From: Craterostigma plantagineum
Lineage: Eukaryota; Streptophyta; Magnoliopsida; Lamiales; Linderniaceae
Reading direction: 5' to 3'
Length of the DNA stretch: 64,000 nucleotides
Assembly: GCA_027422505.1 (NCBI GenBank)
Contig: JAPQWV010000018.1
Coordinates: 15,952,001-16,016,000 of the forward strand
The notes under the pieces are model-generated. The model saw nothing but the letters and a program-made list of their open reading frames with translations, was not told where the DNA came from and did not search any database. The position numbers were made by a program, and so were the translations under genes. How positions within the stretch are numbered: the first letter of the stretch is position 1; the number at the start of each line of letters is the position of its first letter. Of the stretch, positions 11,600 to 21,808 are shown in pieces.

Positions 11600-11841
11600 G
11601 AAACGCATTTTCGGCCGGCCAAGTGACGGCCGAAATATGATTTCGGTTGGACCAGCTGCGGCGAAATCATGCTTCGGCTGTCACTTGGCCGACCGAAATC
11701 ATGATTCGGCCGAGAAAGGGCCGGCCGAAATCACGTTTTGGTCGGCTATGGTCCGACCGAAAATGTTGTTCGGCCGGATCTGAGGCAGCCGAAATTACGT
11801 TTCGGTCGTCTCTGTTCCGGCCGAAATTTTCGTTCGGCTCC
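11600..11841. repeat. About 32-bp tandem array in intron 1 of the PMD gene
   Basis: Roughly 7.6 diverged units of 31-32 bp. Each starts GAAA, has TTCGG near position 11 and ends in GGCC or GACC. Unit starts are close to 11600, 11632, 11663, 11695, 11727, 11759, 11791 and 11823. TTCGG and CCGAA alternate, so the array can also fold on itself. It lies wholly within the predicted intron 11486-11871. Confidence 0.8.
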
Positions 11842-12955
11842 TATTTTTTTTAATTAAATTTCTAATTGCAGGCCAAGGTGGGAAGTCCCTACTCGGAGGG
11901 AGCAGTAGACCCCCCCGGTGGAGGGATCTGGAGAGCGTCACACGAGGACGCGCAACGTTGATGCATCCGTTCGTAGAGAACAGGAGGAGGAGAGGCGGCA
12001 GCGAGCGGCCGCTTCTCATTCCGTATATGCGGATTACGATCCGCATGCGGATGATGACGTGCCGGATGATGCAGCATTGTTTCAGTCATCCGATGACAAT
12101 GTGATACCGGCCTCCGCAGGTAATTCCCTTCTCCAATATAAACTGACTTGCGATGTCGTGTCTTAATATACACAATAAAAATTAAATTTATTTTGGATTA
12201 TTCGTAAAAAAATGAAATAGGGAGCAAGCGCTCCAGGGTCGTAGATGACGATTCCTAGATGGTGCAGGGGCCACAGCCCGGTGGTCCAGAAGATGGCGAG
12301 GTGATCCCTAGTTATGTGGAGAACATCGCTCCCCAATGGGTGAGGAGGAGAGGCCCCTGCTGAAGTGCGAGCAGCGGGCGTTAGTGCTTCGATCGCTGAA
12401 GCAGTGGTACTCCCAGTTCCCGCCGGAGACGCAGAGCCAGATCGATGGCACGGAACTTAGGCACCTCAAAGATGCCATGGTGGGTCACTTGGACCAGCCT
12501 CTTCTGTGCGCTTTTGTGGAGCGCTGGCAGCCCGACACGAACACCTTCCACATGCCATTCGGGGAGATGACGATCATGCTCCACGACGTCGAGCAGATCC
12601 TAGGTATCCCGATCGACGGGGCGACGGTATCGGGCACCCCAGACGTCGGCGATTGGCAGATCGCGGCGAGGGAGATTATGGGCGTCTCCGCAGACGTGCT
12701 GAGGGGTTCTTGGAGAGGCGATGGGATTGCGTCGAAAGACGTGATACAGGTGATGCGGGGGGGTCGGCCGGCGGGGTTCCATGCCATCGCTTGGCTGTGG
12801 ATTCTCTTGGGGTCGACGCTGTTCGTCGACAAAAGCGGGACCCGGGTGAAGCCCGACATCATGCACGAGTTCTATCGGTCGTTGGCCTCTGCCAGTTTGT
12901 GGACCACCTTTATCGCCGCTCTTGCTTACCTTTATCGCCAGCTTGGACTCCCAAG

Positions 12956-13742
12956 CAATGTTGTGAAACTCGCTAGGCGCTAGTCGGACGCCCGGTAGGA
13001 GCCTAGCGCCTAGGCCGCCTAGGCCGCCTAGGCGGGGGGTAGGCGGTTTCTAGGCGGAAATTACTCGGTATACTTATTTTTCATTTTCTTTTTATTATGT
13101 ATATCATTTATACAAATATTATATGATTGAATCCAAATTTATAAAAAAATCATAGTTCATAAAAATATGTTTAGGAATGATTTAGGACAAAGTTATCCTA
13201 TTTCTATTTAAGTTTATGTATTTTTGTATTTCCAATATATTTAAGTTTATATATCTTTTTTTGTTCCAGTTAGATTTCTATATTTCCATTCTTTGCATTA
13301 ATTTTAGTAGTTAATATATTTTTTTTTATATCAGTTTATACGTTTTCTTCTATATATGAAGAAAGCATTGTAGTAATTTGACTATTTCCTTATTTGCTTG
13401 TTGCCCACCGATAGATTTGTGGAAATATTGTTGGAGGGATTTCTATATAAAGGGTTATTACCTCCATTTAAACGCTGTGGCCTTTTAATTCGTCTTCCTA
13501 TGCTTTGAAAACATCCGCCAATAGTATAATATTTCTTAGTTGGGCCTTTTTTTATTTGATGGGCCGACTTTTAGCATTAGTCGCTCGCCTAATCGGCTTT
13601 AGTCGGCGATTAATCGGAATTAGTCGGCGATTAATCATTTTGCCGATTAAAGGGGCGATTAAGGGGTTTTTGCCTCGGTGAGTTACCGACTAGCGCCTAG
13701 GCGCCGCCGAGGCGGCCGCCTAGGCCGAGTTTTACAACAATG
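12956..13742. mobile_element. hAT-type MITE inserted in PMD exon 3
   Basis: 787 bp with terminal inverted repeats CAATGTTGTGAAACTCG (left) and CATTGTTGTAAAACTCGG (reverse complement of the right end). Flanking 8-bp direct repeats CTCCCAAG (12948-12955) and CTCGCAAG (13743-13750) differ at one base. Subterminal regions carry many CTAGGCG and CGCCTAGGC copies, as is usual for hAT transposase binding sites. No coding capacity. Confidence 0.88.
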
Positions 13743-14689
13743 CTCGCAAGTCGGGCGGATTCGAGGGGTGTTGCTGGGTACCTCTCGTTACTCCAGGCGT
13801 GGATTTACGAGTATTTCCCATGCTTTCGCCCACATCGTCTCCTCCATCATGTGGAGGGACCAGGCACGATCACGCATGTGGTCTGTACCTCAGTACGAGC
13901 GGACGACCCACCGTTTGATTGAGATCTGCCGTCAGCTAGATGTCATGACAGCGAGCGAGGTATATTAACAATTTATATTCTATATTGACGACAATTATGT
14001 AAATTGTGAACTGTTATCAGGTTGCTTGGTTGCCGTACGGTCCCCATCCAGCGGCGCAGCACATGAGTACTCTTTTCGTGGGCTGGGTTAGATATCGCGA
14101 TATCATTGAGCCCTACGCACCCTCGAGAGTGTTGCGCCAGCTGGGTTACGTACAGCTCATCCCGCCGCCGATGAGTCCGCCACAGAAGGCGGTCATGCTA
14201 GCTGACCCGTCGAGGTACAAGGTGCACTATTCTGCCGATGCAGCAGAACATACTTTGCGGCAGTTCCCGTACGCGTACACCCTCAACCTCTCGTACATCA
14301 ACCGGGCCGCCGCAGAGTACTTTGGTGAGACCGTTGCAGGGTACATGAACTGGTATGAGCGGCATTCTCATCCTCGCCTGATTTCGTTCGAGCTGGGATC
14401 CTCATCAAGCGGCATACCCCCGCGCAGCCACGTCGACTATGTACGTAATTTATTTGGATTTTTTATATTTATGTGTTTAATCACTTTTTATATGTATCAT
14501 TTCTGTGTACAGTGGTACGGCTCGATGTACACCTTGACATATGCTAGCTACGATGCAGCTTGAGGGGTCGACGAGTACGGAGCGGTACAGACACAGACAG
14601 GACGAGATGAGCGACCGTTGGCGCAGTGCCCCATGACGTGCTTTTATTTTGTGACATTTTCGTTTATATCGGACACGTACTTTTTTATT

Positions 14690-15190
14690 AGAAAATTTCT
14701 AATAACAACAAAAAATTTAATATTACAAAATAATTATAGCAAAAAAAATTAATAAAGAATTATTTACAACTAAAAATATTAATAACAGAAAAAATTAATA
14801 AATAATTATTTGCAACAAAAATATTAATAACAAAAAAATTAATAATAAATACTAATAACAACAAAAAATATTAATATTACAAAATAATTATAACAAAAAA
14901 ATAATAAAGAATTTTTACAACTAAAAATATTAATAACAAAAAAAATTAATAATAAAGAATAATAACAACAAAAAATATTAATATTACAAAATAATTATAA
15001 CAAAAAAAATAATAAATAATTATTTACAGCTAAAAATATTAATAACAAAAAAAATTAATAATAACAACAATAAATATTAATATTACAAAATAATAATAAA
15101 AAAATTAATAAAGAATTATTTATAACTAAAAATATTAATAACAAAAAAATTTATAATAAAAAATAATAACAACAAAAAAAATTAATATTA
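14690..15190. repeat. AT-rich tandem repeat, about 105-bp period
   Basis: The motif TAACAACAAAAAAT recurs near 14702, 14855, 14962, 15062 and 15165, with TTAATATTACAAAATAAT following each time. It consists of about four to five diverged units. It lies between the PMD gene and the PIRL promoter. Confidence 0.75.
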
Positions 15191-15611
15191 TATTAGTATT
15201 ACAATTTGGTGTATAACTGCCACAATTTGGTGTATAACTTATTTGCAATGTAATCCCTAATTTGTAATTTAATTAATTAAGTATTTTCATATCATTCCCT
15301 ATTTTTTTATTTACAATACTTATGCCTCACAAGTAAGTTACTTTTTATATAATTAAAAATTATATTTTTATCTTAAAGACTATAAATTATAATTTCAAAA
15401 TTTAAAATAATTTCAATATAAGTTCGGGTTTGAAAAAAGGTGCTAGCTTATGTAAAAGTAAGGAGCTATGTGTGCAGTTATCCCATAATCAAGGCAGTTA
15501 CTAAGTAACCACACTTTCAGATCTAAGGAAACTCTAATTTATCCAAGATTATCCATCCGAAAAGAATACTTTAAAGTCAACCCAAAACAAGCAATCAATC
15601 ATCAACCACCG
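15191..15611 (+). other. Upstream region of the PIRL gene
   Basis: AT-rich, with a short direct duplication of AATTTGGTGTATAACT at about 15202-15240. It must contain the PIRL promoter and leader, but I could not pick a convincing TATA box. Confidence 0.4.
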
Positions 15612-17231
15612 ATGGCCGACCACCACCCACAACCACCACCACCTCCGTCTCCGGCCGACGTCGAAGCCGCCGAAGAAATCACGAGGCTCTACAGATCCCT
15701 ACCCCCACGGCCAACCATCGAAGACGTCGAAGCCGCCTACTCACTCCTCCTCGCCGTGGAAGAGGAACATACCCTCCAACTCCACGCCATCTCAAAGCTT
15801 CGCCCTCCGTCCAACGACTCCTCGCCGGAGCTCTTCGCCGTCCTCCAAGAAACCAAGAAAGGGGTCGTCAAGTTGAGGAGCTACGAGCAGAAAAGAGAGG
15901 CCGAGCAAGTCATAGAGATGGACAAAATCTTCGCCGAGCTCGATGGCCTCGTCCAAAAAGCGTCGGCTTTAATCTCCGGCGAGGAGTCAACGACAAAGCC
16001 CAACGATGTTCCCCAGAAAGAAGACGAGGAAGCTGTCCCACGCCAAGGAAAAAGCTGTCCCAAATTACCAGACAACGCCGGCGCCGGCGAAGCAAGGAAG
16101 CTCAACCTTATGCAGCTCTCCGCCCTGATAGAGAGCTACGCAAGGTCAGGGAAGACAGTAATGGACCTAAGAAGCAAACTCACCGATAAAGTCGAATGGA
16201 TTCCTTCTTCTTTAGGAAGACTCTCATCTCTTACAGAGATAAACCTGTCCGAAAACAAAATCATGGCCCTCCCCAATTCGATATCGAGCCTAAAAACCCT
16301 AACGAAGCTCGAAATCGTAGGCAACAACCTCATAAATCTCCCCAACACCTTCGGCGAACTCCATGCCCTAACTTTACTCGACCTCTCCTCAAACTCCTTA
16401 AAAAATCTGCCCGAATCTTTCGGAGGCTTAAACAACCTCAAAACCCTAGACATAAGCACGAATCGCTTCGCCAAACTGCCCGAAATCCTCGGTGACCTAA
16501 TTTCGCTGCAAACGCTCGACGCTCGAACGAACGACATCGAAGAACTGCCCCAATCGATAGGCTCGTGTGGGTCCCTCGTCGAGCTTAGGCTTGACTTCAA
16601 TCGCCTCACTGCCCTGCCCGAGTCTATGGGAAAGCTTCGAAGCTTGGAAGTTCTTACTCTTCACTACAATAGGGTTCGAAGGCTGCCTTCAAATATTGGA
16701 GATTTGTCGAGCTTAAGGGAAGTCGACGTAAGCTTCAACGAGCTCGAGGGGCTGCCCGAATCGATCTGTTACGCGACGAGGCTCGAGAAGGTGAACGTAG
16801 GGAAGAACTTCGCCGACCTGAGAACGCTGCCCGAGAATCTCGGGAACCTAACGATGCTCGAGGAGCTCGATATAAGCGATAATCAGATAAAGCATCTGCC
16901 CGACTCGGTCAGGTTTTTGACGAATTTGAGGCGTTTTCGCGCCGATCAAACTCCTCTTGAAGTCCCGCCCGGGGATATAGTGGAATCTGGCGCAAAGGTA
17001 CGTAATTGAGAGTACTCATGGAACGATAATATTACGTAATGATCTCGTAAACCTTGTATTATCCATGCTTATTTGTCTTAGGCTGTCGTGGAGTACATGG
17101 CTGCTCATTTCTCCAAGGGGTTTGCCGATTCTCGGCCTTCGAAGGAGAAGAAGAGTGGGTTGTTTTCTTGCATTTGCCCGCTGCTGTGCGTTGCCGCGGA
17201 CGATGACGATGAAGCTTCTGTACAGCCATAA
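15612..17231 (+). CDS. PIRL: Plant intracellular Ras-group-related LRR protein (PIRL)
   Basis: Cytosolic leucine-rich-repeat protein of the PIRL family, related to animal Ras-binding LRR proteins and thought to act as a signalling scaffold; the partner is not evident here. Two exons, 15612-16997 and 17082-17231, joined in phase 0, give 511 aa. Residues about 1-150 are a charged N-terminal region without signal peptide or membrane helix, with a proline-rich start. From about residue 180 there are about ten to eleven LRRs of the LPxSIGxLxxLxxLDLSxN type, ending near residue 450 with the typical PPGDIVESGA and AVVEYMAAH junction across the intron. The C-terminus is Cys-rich then acidic. Length and layout fit the PIRL4/5/9 range. 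It is convergent with the RHF2A-like gene. Confidence 0.93.
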
Positions 17232-17575
17232 GAAACGGTCGAAAACGAAGTGTGTGTATGTGTGTGTTTTACTGTGTGTCCCCATTTACATGGTACTGAT
17301 GATGTATCATATCATAGCTTCCCTGTTTCTTGGTTATAAGCTATAATCAACAGATGTACTTAAAGAAACAGATATATTGTATACCAAACTGTATATATTA
17401 ATGAACTGTATATTGATAAATACAAGACAGAGATTGTATGCACCAAATTTGTAAGGTTCAGGCAAAAGAAATCTCAGTTTTCCGATTTCACATATATAAA
17501 TGTGCATCTCTGTGTGTCTGTGCGTCTGTTATTGATAGGCAAAAGAAAGCCCTCTTTAAATTAGCAAATAAGAAG
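17232..17575. other. Intergenic gap between two convergent genes
   Basis: 344 bp shared by the 3' ends of PIRL (plus) and the RHF2A-like gene (minus). AT-rich with TG/CA-rich stretches (about 17251 and 17500). The two 3' UTRs may overlap. Confidence 0.5.
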
Positions 17576-19131
17576 TTAACTTGAGACCGAACTCGGGCCG
17601 AAATTAGGAGGACGATTACCGTCCAACTGTGCTTCGCGGGAGGTTTCCATGCTATCACTTGTCGAAGAGTTCGCAGCACTATTTTCAGATGGAGCGTTTG
17701 CAGCCGCACGATTTTCCCGAGTTTCGAGGCGCTCCACCATGCGGGAAACTGTGGCAATGCCTGCATTGAGCTCTTTCTTGACCTGAGAACCGATTTCTAC
17801 CATTGAAGTGCTTCTTGAGAACAGCTTCTCCTTCCATCCTCGCGTGTTTCTTGAAATGGACTCTTTGTACCTTGAGAAATGACAAGACATATATGACACA
17901 GCTCGTATATGATGTGATTTTAGTAAATATATGAACTGAAAGTTCTCATACTTCATGGACAGTGAACTGAACCGAGATTTCCAATTGTCTGAAGGAGATT
18001 GGAACTCAGAAGGTCCCGGGCAGTCTTGGTTCGGATTGTTACTCCTAAGTGCATACATACGAAGAAGTGTAAATCAAGTCATTGTTCTTAAACTGAAGTT
18101 CATCAAACAGAGAATGTTACCTATTATCAGTACACAATCCCTGACGAGCGTTAGGTATGGCCTGAGATTCAATATTGGTTGCCGGCAATTGTGTTTCAGT
18201 TTCCACTTCGGCATAGCCAAGAGAAGGTGGGTTGGGACCCGTCGAAGATCCACTTGGGTTAGCTGAGAGGACCATGAGCCGTGGGCGAGCCGACGAATGG
18301 GTCCTTGGACCCTCCCTCAATGCAATTGGATGGGTCCTCCCCAATGCAGCAGCTGCAGCCAAGTGCTGCATTATTCGCTCCTCAAGTTCAGAACCATCGA
18401 CCCCAACTGGCAACTGCAGATGTTACATAACATTGTCACATATGTGCAGCTTTCGAACGGACTATGTTGTAAACTAGTGACTACTGCAGATTAAGCTCAC
18501 ATTTTGCAGTTCAAAGTCGACGAGTGTGGGATGATGATATATGGGTGTGTTCCTCGATGGGGCACGTCTGATACTTCTCTCGTGTTCTACTGCCTCCAGG
18601 AGTTCTTGACTGCAACAACGGTGATACAGCTTCATGTTATGTGAAGAACAGCAAGAAACGGTTTTTCTTTGTGAAAAAATCAGATTCAAACGACAATGAA
18701 GAATTATATATGAACCTGGTTGGATCTTTGAGGCTTATAGGTCGCCAACACATGGGACAATTGGAGCTTCTTTGACACCTTTACATTTATGTAACCAACA
18801 CAACAGTAGATTATCGGAGGAAATGCCAAACGGCGATATCTCGTTATGACATTACATACCACTCAAGAACGCACTGAAGGTGAAACTCGTGCTTGCAGCT
18901 CGTCACCTATAAATTAACAAGCTCTTAATTGCAATAAGAAAACATTTCATTTTGAAGGCTATCATCGTACAAAAGGACAATCTATATGAAGCACATTACC
19001 GTGGAAGGATCACTTTCGCAAAAGGCCTCAAGGCATATGCTGCAAGCATCATCACAAGCCTCTTGAATGCTTCCTTCCACAAAAGCTGCAGGTGACGTCA
19101 TCTCACTCTCTTCCTTCTTGACCTCATCCAT
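17576..19131 (-). CDS. RHF2A: RING-H2 E3 ubiquitin ligase, RHF2A-like
   Basis: Probable ubiquitin ligase. In Arabidopsis, RHF1A and RHF2A act in gametophyte cell-cycle control by targeting a KRP inhibitor. Seven coding exons on the minus strand: 19131-19000, 18906-18860, 18778-18716, 18609-18501, 18413-18121, 18044-17952 and 17870-17576. Together they form an open frame of 343 aa, with phases consistent at every junction. The RING-H2 finger spans about residues 31-70, starting at CSICLEAF, continuing through the HEFH zinc pair and ending at CPMC. It is followed by the family-specific QELLEAVEHERSI and LEERIMQHLAAAAALGR segments and the C-terminal SRNTRGWKEKL and TVSRMVERLETR blocks, predicted helical. 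The start at 19131 fits the family N-terminus. A non-coding 5' exon is probable. Confidence 0.93.
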
Positions 19132-19640
19132 TCTCAAAACCTTCAGCATACATACAACACGAAAGAAAAATGAATGACGCAACAATTGATTTCATTGTCG
19201 ATCAAAATAAGCCAACATTAGGTTATACTGATGCAACCGAATACAAACAGAACACAATCAAACACATGAACTGAAAATAAATTCAAGCATGGCGCCATCA
19301 GCTGCACTGCACGATGGAAAACGGAAGAGAAATTACATTAAAACGACAACAATTCGGCGAACCTCAGAACAATCTCTTCACCAAAAGCCTAAATAATCGC
19401 TGAATCAAAAGAAAACGCGATTTGCTTTCACACCACACATAATCACAAGGAAAACTCATCGATCATAAACATAAAGCATACGCAGATTAGAATCACCAGA
19501 AAATTAACCAACGAAATCGAATAAGTACGCACAAATAAGGCAATAATACCTCGAATCGATGATGTTTCGATTTGTGAGATGAAGACGTCTTACCTCCGCG
19601 AGAGAAGAGAAGAGAACGCGGGTTCACAGAACGTATATAG
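19132..19640 (-). promoter_or_regulatory. 5' UTR intron and core promoter of the RHF2A-like gene
   Basis: On the minus strand CTATATAC (19633-19640) is a good TATA box. About 40 bp downstream, a donor site GAG|GTAAGA (exon end at 19594) points to a short non-coding first exon and an intron ending just before the ATG exon, with a likely acceptor about 19141. Leader introns are common in such genes. This is a sequence-based model only. Confidence 0.5.
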
Positions 19641-19750
19641 AACTGGTCAGTAATTGGAAAAGAACCCATCAATATTTTTCTTTTTGTTTTTTGCCGCGAA
19701 AATTCTAGCTCACCATCTTACATATCAAATATAATTATATAATAAAAAAC

Positions 19751-20325
19751 ATATCTACACATAAATACCTACTTGAATAAATTATTTTCACATAGATACC
19801 CATGTCAGAAATTTTTACAGATAGGTACACGATTTAATGTTTACCAGTCAGTCACACCGTACCTCCAGTGTGTGTATGGCGTACCATAACACATGATATA
19901 GGGTACCTAAAGGTGTTTATACGGCGTACTTTATGTGTTATAGATGGCGTACCTAAATGTGTTAATACGGCCTATCATTTTCTCAACGTATGATGTACCA
20001 AAATACGTTGATATAGGGTACCTAAATGTGTTGTATGGCGTACCATAACACATTGATATAAGGTACCTAAATGTGTTTATACGGCGTACTTTATGTGTTA
20101 TAGATGGCGTACCTAAATATGCTAATACAGCCTATCATTTTCTCAACGTATGATGTACCAAAATACGTTGATATAAGGTACCTAAATGTGTTGTATGGCG
20201 TACCTACGGCGGATCGGGTACCTATCTGCAAAAAATTTATTCTACTAGGTACCTACGTATAAAAAAATCTGGCAGTATACTAAATTACAAGTTTTTTTCA
20301 AATGAGTATTTATGTGTAAAGATAT
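19751..20325. mobile_element. GTACC-rich palindromic element, copy 1
   Basis: Ends are inverted: ATATCTACACATAAATAC on the left against ATATCTTTACACATAAATAC as the reverse complement of the right. The interior is filled with GGTACC, GTACCT and GGCGTACC motifs. The right half matches the reverse complement of 60006-60366, including GGATCGGGTACC and the tail CAAATGA(G/A)TATTT, so both belong to one family. No transposase and no certain TSD. It starts about 110 bp upstream of the RHF2A TATA box. Confidence 0.7.
19878..20195. repeat. 159-bp tandem duplication within palindromic element copy 1
   Basis: Two units (19878-20036 and 20037-20195) beginning GGCGTACCATAACACA differ at only a few sites. 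The duplication accounts for most of the extra length of this copy over copy 2. Confidence 0.85.
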
Positions 20326-20382
20326 AATATAATAAAATAAATACTAACAAAAATGGACCAAACTTAAGCCTTACGGCCCCGT

Positions 20383-21437
20383 TCAACCCCACGCTTGAAA
20401 AGTGGATATCCAAATTATGGACGTAAATTTGCAAGAGTGATTAGTAAAAAGCTGTGTATTTAGGACGTGGGAATGGATATGTACCAAATCGATGATGTCA
20501 GATTTGTTGTCCGCTTCTACCATCAACTCGACCGACGTAGGATCATGCAAGCTTCCCCTTGGGCGTTTGAGAAGCAGTTGATTATCCTCCATGACAAGAC
20601 AACGCTCTAAATTGACGTTGGAGCTCATGGGAAGCCGTTTGCCTGGATTAAAATTCTGATGGATGTTCGTAGACCACTCCTTCGGGTTTTGAAGCTGAAT
20701 GTTGAATGGAGGGATGAAGTCCTACTCTCTTTCAAGTACGAAAGACTCCCAAACTTCCGTTACTCGTGTGGCCTATTGGATCATTCATCGTCAACTTGCG
20801 CTCGCCAGTATGAAGCGAGGATGAAGCTAGTAGGACGTTCCCATACCCCGCAACCCTTCGAGCAACCCGATCGGAGCCTTTGACGCAACGTATCTATGGG
20901 TCGTCCTTAGCTAATTTTGAATCAACGCCCCATAGCACACCTCAAACCTACTCGACTCAGACCCATTTCCAGCCCGACCCACCCTACCCGAAAACCAGTA
21001 ACATACAACCTTTTCATGTTCCTGATTTGGTGCATAATTCAGCCCCTACCCTAGCCGCACATTGCCCTTCAAAAATTGAAACCACCAATCAACAATCGTC
21101 ATCAAAACTCCCTGAGTCTCATACATCAAATCGGCTCTCTTATCATCTCAATAATCCCCATTCAAACTCCGTTGACTCTTCACCACCAAACCATATTCCC
21201 CAAATCAACCCACCGAAGTCTCACCCCAGCCTTCCAACTCCACATGCTGAACCAATGCAGAATGGTTCGTTAATTAAGCCTATCTTCTTTCCTACAATCT
21301 CTCAACCAAATTTCCGGAATTTATCATCCCAATCAAACAACTCCACCCATCCTACGAAAAATCGACTACCCCTCCAAAATCTAAACATTGACTCTCATCT
21401 AGCCCGCTCCTGGATCACGAAACCCACCCCAGACTGA
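20383..21437 (+). pseudogene. LINE ORF1 remnant (DUF4283-like plus CCHC zinc knuckle)
   Basis: RNA-binding gag-like protein of a plant L1 element. The stretch 20400-20600 encodes the VRFVVRFYHQLDRRRIMQ type of fold seen before the knuckle. At 20659-20883 the FKYERLPNFRYSCGLLDHSS segment carries the zinc knuckle, with the first Cys of the usual CxxCGxxxHxxxxC pattern replaced by Arg (RYSC). From 20880 a Pro/Ser/Asn-rich tail runs to the stop at 21437. In-frame stops, for example at about 20608, separate the parts. Confidence 0.7.
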
Positions 21438-21808
21438 ATCTAGACCAACTAATACCTTATTCAAAAAAACCATACCCCTACCAAAAAAACCTTCGACAAA
21501 ATACACTGATGAAAATTCAACATTAACCCTAATATCTCTTCTAACATACAAGGCCACCTTTCACCAAAAAAATCTCTACGAGCAGTCAAAACTAAGCTAC
21601 GAGCAGTCAAGCGTGAAACTCGAGAGTCCCCGCAACACGATGCAACTGACACAGAACCGAGCTTGTACGCCATCCTTCATAAAAAACGAAAAGCAGAAGG
21701 GACTAACCTTGACGACACCGTACCGAAGAGGGCAATGATGTACCACCAAGATGTCTTGGAAATCAATGATATCCCGGCGGGACCTGCTAGCCAGGCCCAC
21801 TGACCATT

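Larger units (their letters stand above)
11435..14563 (+). pseudogene. Plant mobile domain (PMD, aminotransferase-like) gene, disrupted
   Basis: PMD proteins are known both as host proteins (MAIN/MAIL family) and as cargo of plant transposons. The exons I can trace are 11435-11485 (basic, Gly/Lys-rich start), 11872-12119, 12221-12955 joined to 13751-13959, 14021-14440 and 14513-14563, all with plausible GT..AG borders. The core PMD lies at 12336-12955, with the recognisable MPFGEMTIMLHDVEQILGIP segment. A 787-bp hAT MITE interrupts exon 3; if it and one TSD copy are ignored, the frame continues (QLGLASRADSRG). Further damage includes a TAG at about 12255, a TGA at about 11958 and a frameshift near 13870. 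The ending WYGSMYTLTYASYDAA looks like a transposon-borne PMD relative. Probably TE cargo, now dead. Confidence 0.75.

Noticed and set aside
11222..15256. A possible 4-kb PMD-carrying transposon bounded by TTAGGGAATTAC-like inverted ends
   Set aside because: The ends match over only about a dozen bases with gaps and there is no TSD, so I did not call the element borders.
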